8,521 bases of DNA from Geodermatophilaceae bacterium. Its GTDB lineage: Bacteria; Actinomycetota; Actinomycetes; Mycobacteriales; Geodermatophilaceae. Under the pieces are notes generated by a model. It did no database searches. It saw only the letters and a list, made by a program, of their open reading frames with translations, and was not told where the DNA came from. Position numbers and translations under genes: made by a program. Where the stretch lies: contig JACCXW010000204.1 of NCBI GenBank assembly GCA_013696785.1, positions 1-8,521 of the forward strand, written 5' to 3'. Positions 5,618-8,521 of this stretch are shown here, piece after piece; the first letter of the stretch is position 1; each line of letters opens with the position of its first letter.

Positions 5618-6700
5618 GTGACATCGCCCCGCCGGGTGCTGTCCCGGCACGCCTTCCGGACCCTGCGCGTGGCCGACGTACAACGGTTGACCGACGATGC
5701 TGCGGCCATCACGTTCGACGTGCCGGCCGAGCTGCGCGAGGAGTACGCGTTCCGGCCCGGCCAGTCGCTGACGCTGCGCAAGTACGTCGGCGATCGCGAG
5801 GAACGCCGGTCGTACTCGATCTGCGCACCGGCCGGGGCGACGCCGCGGGTCGGCGTACGCGAGGTACCCGACGGGCTGTTCTCGACGTGGCTGGTGCACG
5901 ATGTCCGGCCCGGCGACGAGGTAGATGTGCTGCCGCCGACGGGAAGCTTCACCACAGACCTCGACGTGCCGGGTCATCACGTCTTCATCGCCGCGGGCTC
6001 CGGGATCACACCGGTGTTGTCCCTGGCCTCTTCTGTGCTGCGGCATCCTGAGGCCCGCGTGACGCTCTTCTACGGAAATCGCCGCAGCGACACCGTCATG
6101 TTCGCCGACGAGCTGGCGGACCTCAAGGACAGCTATGGGCCACGCCTCGAGCTCGTGCACGTGCTTTCGAGGGAACCGCGTGAGGCCGAGCTGTTCACCG
6201 GCCGGCTGGACGCGGAGAAACTGCGTGTCCTGTTGCGCGCCCTGGTGCCCGTCGAGGACGTGGACCACTGGTGGCTGTGCGGACCCTACGGTTTGGTTAC
6301 GGCGGCGCAAGACGTGCTCGGCGAGTTCGGCGTACCGGCGGAGAAGGTGCACCAGGAACTCTTCTTCGTCGACGATCTGCCGCCGGAGCCGGTCACCCAC
6401 GAGGAACCGGACAGCGTCGGTCCGACCAGCGAGGTCGTGGTGATCCTGGATGGCCGGGCCACGACGCTGTTCCTGCCCAAGGACGCTCCGGTGCTGGATT
6501 CGGCGCAGCGCTCCCGCTCGGACCTCCCGTTCGCGTGCAAGGGCGGAGTCTGCGGCACGTGTCGGGCGAAGGTGACCGAAGGCGAGGTGCGGATGCGCCG
6601 CAACTACGCGCTGGACAAGGCCGAGGTGGACGCCGGTTTTGTGCTCACCTGCCAGTCGTTGCCGGTGACGGACACCGTGACCGTCGATTACGACCAATAG
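5618..6700 (+). CDS. paaE: 1,2-phenylacetyl-CoA epoxidase reductase subunit PaaE
   Basis: The product is 360 aa, like E. coli PaaE (356 aa). It passes electrons from NAD(P)H through FAD and a [2Fe-2S] cluster to the PaaA diiron site. Domain order is ferredoxin-reductase FAD domain (about 10-115; RPGQSLTL and the FAD motif RRSYSICAP at 63-71), nucleotide-binding domain (120-240; AAGSGITPVLSL at 125-136 and CGPYG at 221-225), then a plant-type ferredoxin domain (272-358) with cluster ligands C307, C312, C315 (ACKGGVCGTCRAKV) and C345 (LTCQS). The GTG at 5618 lies 3 nt after the paaD stop and gives the usual start of the family (RHAFRTLRVADVQRLTDDAA). All motifs are intact, so the epoxidase set is complete. 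Confidence 0.97.
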   Translation: MTSPRRVLSRHAFRTLRVADVQRLTDDAAAITFDVPAELREEYAFRPGQSLTLRKYVGDREERRSYSICAPAGATPRVGVREVPDGLFSTWLVHDVRPGDEVDVLPPTGSFTTDLDVPGHHVFIAAGSGITPVLSLASSVLRHPEARVTLFYGNRRSDTVMFADELADLKDSYGPRLELVHVLSREPREAELFTGRLDAEKLRVLLRALVPVEDVDHWWLCGPYGLVTAAQDVLGEFGVPAEKVHQELFFVDDLPPEPVTHEEPDSVGPTSEVVVILDGRATTLFLPKDAPVLDSAQRSRSDLPFACKGGVCGTCRAKVTEGEVRMRRNYALDKAEVDAGFVLTCQSLPVTDTVTVDYDQ

Positions 6701-6703
6701 CTG

Positions 6704-7897
6704 GTGCGAGAGCATGGGCGCGTGAGGACGCCGGAGGGGACCCAACGGTACGAGCGCACCGCCGCGATCGGGTCCGGCGTCGCGACGCTGGCCCAGTGGA
6801 GTCTGCGGCTGATCGTGATTGCCGGCGGCACATACCTCGTGGGCTTCGTGATCGGCCGGTTGTGGGTGATCGTGCTGCCGGTCGTCCTCGCGCTGATCCT
6901 GGCGACGGTGCTATGGCCGCCGGTCGCGTTCCTGCGCCGCAAAGGGTGGCCGCCCGCATTGGCCGCGCTCACGGTCGTTCTCGGCGCACTCGCCGTGCTG
7001 ACCGGCATCATCGCGCTGATCACTCCACCGGTCGCGGACCAGATCCAAGAGATCGCCGTGGCCGCATCGGACGGCCTCACGAGGATCCAGGACTGGCTCA
7101 CCGGGCCGCCCCTGAACCTCAGTGAGGACCAGATCAGCGCGGCCCGAGAATCGCTGAGCGACCGGTTGCAGGACAGTGCATCTGTCATCGCCTCGGGTGT
7201 CGTCACCGGCGTCACCGCCGTGGGTACAGCGCTGGTGGGCCTGTTCATCGTGTTGCTCCTGACGTTCTTCTTCGTCAAGGACGGGCCGCGGTTCCTGCCG
7301 TGGCTGCGCCGATCCGTGGGCGAGCGCGCCGGTCGCCACCTCGACGCGGTATTGCGACGCTGTTGGCGGACGCTCGGCGGCTTCATCAGGTCCCAGGCCG
7401 CCGTGGGCTTGATCGACGCCGTCCTGATCGGCATCGGCTTGCTGATTCTCGGCGTACCGCTCGTGCTGCCGCTCATGGTGCTGACGTTCTTCGGCGGCTT
7501 CATCCCCATCGTCGGCGCGTTCATCGCCGGCGCGCTGTCCGTGCTCGTCGCCCTGGTCACCGAAGGTCCCACGACGGCGCTGATCGTCCTGGTGATCGTC
7601 TTCGCCGTGCAGCAGATCGAGGGCAACGTGCTCCAGCCGATGCTGCAGAGCAGGTCGCTGCGGCTGCACGAGGGCGTCATCCTGCTTGCGGTGGCAGCGG
7701 GGAGCAGTCTGTACGGCGTCACCGGCGCGTTCCTCGCGGTACCGATCGTGGCGATCGCCGCCGAGGTGTTCCGCTATCTGGGCGAGCAGTTGGACGACAA
7801 GGCCGGACAGGCCCAGGCGCGTGAGCCGGAGGAGCCGGAGGAACCGGGCGAGGGCGAGCGACCTGTCACCCCGGCAGCACCCGAAGCGAAGGCGTGA
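6704..7897 (+). CDS. AI-2E family transporter (PF01594-type membrane protein)
   Basis: The product is 397 aa, or 391 aa if the in-frame GTG at 6722 is used; neither start has a clear ribosome binding site. Hydrophobic segments lie at about 35-53, 55-74, 84-107, 166-191, 232-252, 254-284 (two spans), 287-306 and 324-356. A polar domain of about 60 residues sits between the third and fourth, as usual for this family. Signature stretches are LLTFFFVKDGPRFLPWLRRS (185-204), TFFGGFIPIVGAFIAGALS (261-279) and QQIEGNVLQPMLQSRSLRLH (303-322). The acidic, proline-rich tail (EPEEPEEPGEGE) is probably cytoplasmic. The family includes E. coli TqsA, proposed to export autoinducer-2, and proteins reported as Na+/H+ antiporters; the real substrate cannot be told from sequence. 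It follows paaE by 3 nt on the same strand with no terminator between, so it is probably in the paa transcript. A role in moving phenylacetate or a related compound is only suggested by this position. Confidence 0.9.
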   Translation: MREHGRVRTPEGTQRYERTAAIGSGVATLAQWSLRLIVIAGGTYLVGFVIGRLWVIVLPVVLALILATVLWPPVAFLRRKGWPPALAALTVVLGALAVLTGIIALITPPVADQIQEIAVAASDGLTRIQDWLTGPPLNLSEDQISAARESLSDRLQDSASVIASGVVTGVTAVGTALVGLFIVLLLTFFFVKDGPRFLPWLRRSVGERAGRHLDAVLRRCWRTLGGFIRSQAAVGLIDAVLIGIGLLILGVPLVLPLMVLTFFGGFIPIVGAFIAGALSVLVALVTEGPTTALIVLVIVFAVQQIEGNVLQPMLQSRSLRLHEGVILLAVAAGSSLYGVTGAFLAVPIVAIAAEVFRYLGEQLDDKAGQAQAREPEEPEEPGEGERPVTPAAPEAKA

Positions 7898-7925
7898 CTC
7901 CTGGTCAGCAGCATCGACGTCCGCC

Positions 7926-8046
7926 TCCCGCTGGATGATCTCGGGGAGATGCCGCTTCCCGCCGGATGATCTCGGGATATCGCCCGGCTCTGGCCGGTCA
8001 ACTCCCATGATCATCGGTGCTGGGGCGGCGAAAGTCCGAGATCATC
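7926..8046. repeat. Intergenic direct and inverted copies of a GATGATCTCGG core
   Basis: Two direct copies, TCCCGCTGGATGATCTCGGG (7926-7945) and TCCCGCCGGATGATCTCGGG (7957-7976), differ at one base and are 31 bp apart start to start. A reverse-complement copy of the core, CCGAGATCATC, lies at 8036-8046, and a related ATGATCATCGG at 8007-8017. The direct and inverted cores could pair over 11 bp. The whole non-coding stretch 7898-8095 lies between converging genes. This may be a short palindromic intergenic repeat family or a bidirectional transcription end; I do not recognise it as a named element. Confidence 0.6.
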
Positions 8047-8069
8047 GAGGCTGGGCGGCCTCGCGACAC

Positions 8070-8090
8070 GAGGATCCGATGTGGATCCTC
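8070..8090. terminator. Stem-loop between converging genes, possible bidirectional terminator
   Basis: GAGGATCC-GATGT-GGATCCTC forms a perfect 8-bp stem with a 5-nt loop. It lies 5 nt beyond the stop of the minus-strand gene and about 170 nt after the stop of the transporter gene. No T-run follows on either strand; many actinobacterial terminators lack one. Hairpin seen directly, function inferred. Confidence 0.5.
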
Positions 8091-8095
8091 AGGGC

Positions 8096-8521
8096 TCAGT
8101 CGAGGCCGTCTCGTTTCTCCCGCGACGCGGCAAGCGCCCGCTCCGCCCGGTCCCTCGCCTGCGCGGAGCGCTCACGCTGTCGCCTAGCCCGCCGGGCGTC
8201 CCGCCGTACGCCGGTCAGCTCCTCCTCGGCCTCGGTCAGTGAGCGCTGCAGCGCGGTGATGCGCGCAGTGAGGTCCCCCTGTCGCTGGTCCAGGTCATCG
8301 GCTGAGTCCTCGGCGGCCTGCAGCGCGTCCGTCGCGTCCTGCAGCGATTCCTCGGCTTCCTCGACGCCGCGTTGGGCGGCAGCCCGGGCGGCCTCGCGGC
8401 GGCGCTCGGCAGGGTCGGTCGTACTGGCCCCGTTGCCGGACCGAGCGGCTTTGCCGGACGTTGCAGCCTTGCCGGACTTTGCAGCCTTGCCGGACGTTGC
8501 AGCCTTGCCGGACTGAGGGGC
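8096..8521 (-). CDS. Coiled-coil protein with N-proximal SGKAA hexapeptide repeats, partial (5' end beyond the window)
   Basis: An open frame enters from the right edge and ends at the TGA at 8096-8098, giving the last 141 residues. No start codon can be assigned. Residues 4-33 of the visible part are tandem hexapeptides SGKAAT, SGKAAK, SGKAAT, SGKAAR and a degenerate SGNGAS. From about residue 40 to the end the chain is a continuous charged, alanine-rich helix: ERRREAARAAAQRGVEEAEE, ALQAAEDSADDLDQRQGDL, then a basic half rich in RR, RA and RE (VRRDARRARRQRERSAQARD), ending REKRDGLD. Heptad-like spacing of A and L suggests a coiled coil. There are no membrane segments or cysteines. Third codon positions are G/C-rich, supporting this strand over the opposite one. 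I do not recognise a family with a known function; lysine/alanine repeats next to a basic helix could bind nucleic acid, but that is speculation. Confidence 0.7.
   Translation of the reverse strand, partial: APQSGKAATSGKAAKSGKAATSGKAARSGNGASTTDPAERRREAARAAAQRGVEEAEESLQDATDALQAAEDSADDLDQRQGDLTARITALQRSLTEAEEELTGVRRDARRARRQRERSAQARDRAERALAASREKRDGLD
8423..8512 (-). repeat. 18-bp tandem repeat encoding SGKAA(T/K/R) hexapeptides
   Basis: On the minus strand five 18-bp units run from 8512 to 8423. Units 1 and 3 are identical (TCCGGCAAGGCTGCAACG), unit 2 differs by one base, unit 4 by several, and unit 5 matches only its first half. The near identity of the first three suggests recent in-frame duplication. 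The triplet-compatible length keeps the reading frame whatever the copy number. Confidence 0.85.

Noticed and set aside
5501..6745. Minus-strand open frame of 414 codons
   Set aside because: It is antisense to paaD and paaE, both of which have complete motifs; long antisense frames are normal in high-GC DNA.
6911..8014. Minus-strand open frame of 367 codons
   Set aside because: It is antisense to the transporter gene and composed of H, D, R and Q-rich shadow sequence.
8423..8512. Regular short repeats suggestive of a CRISPR array
   Set aside because: Units are contiguous 18-bp tandem copies without spacers and lie in frame inside a coding sequence.
7686..8516. Plus-strand open frame of 276 codons ending in LPDVAALPDFAALPD repeats
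   Set aside because: It overlaps the transporter in another frame and runs opposite the coiled-coil gene; the repeats are the antisense image of the SGKAA array, and the minus strand gives the coherent charged helix.

Overview
The window comes from a high-GC Gram-positive bacterium (Actinomycetota). The evidence is strong G/C preference at third codon positions, frequent GTG starts, GTGA stop/start overlaps, and protein families typical of this phylum. A Pseudonocardiales-like host is my guess and is not demonstrated. No rRNA, tRNA, CRISPR array, insertion sequence or prophage gene is visible. The core is an ordinary catabolic operon, flanked by a less well understood redox/methyltransferase locus, a decayed gene and a repeat-bearing gene end.

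Positions 1-459 hold a decayed gene on the minus strand. It is a dihydrofolate-reductase-family (RibD C-terminal-like) protein broken by an internal deletion and at least two frameshifts. A short stretch upstream of it is coding-like but unrecognised. Positions 460-2061 (minus) encode a two-domain enzyme: a thioredoxin-reductase-like flavoprotein with a CPYC redox pair, fused to a class I SAM-dependent methyltransferase. A divergent XRE-cupin regulator (2183-2773, plus) shares the intergenic region. That region contains a perfect 15-bp palindrome close to the regulator's start, so the pair looks like a regulator-target unit.

Positions 2866-6700 (plus) carry paaABCDE, the complete multicomponent 1,2-phenylacetyl-CoA epoxidase: catalytic diiron subunit PaaA, PaaB, structural PaaC, Fe-S-maturation-type PaaD and reductase PaaE. 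The genes overlap or are separated by 3-15 nt and are surely one transcript. Just upstream is a palindromic site resembling the operator of the TetR-type repressor PaaR, plus a strong ribosome binding site. Neither paaR, paaK (phenylacetyl-CoA ligase) nor the ring-opening and beta-oxidation genes are in the window. Three bases after paaE begins an AI-2E-family membrane transporter (6704-7897), probably co-transcribed.

Positions 7898-8095 are non-coding, with direct and inverted copies of a GATGATCTCGG core and a clean stem-loop between converging genes. The window ends in the 3' part of a minus-strand gene (8096 to beyond 8521). Its product has a tandem hexapeptide repeat (SGKAA plus T, K or R) followed by a long charged coiled coil.

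I see no clear undescribed multi-gene system. The best leads are the CPYC flavoprotein-methyltransferase fusion with its dedicated regulator and palindrome, the transporter attached to the paa operon, and the intergenic repeat family.
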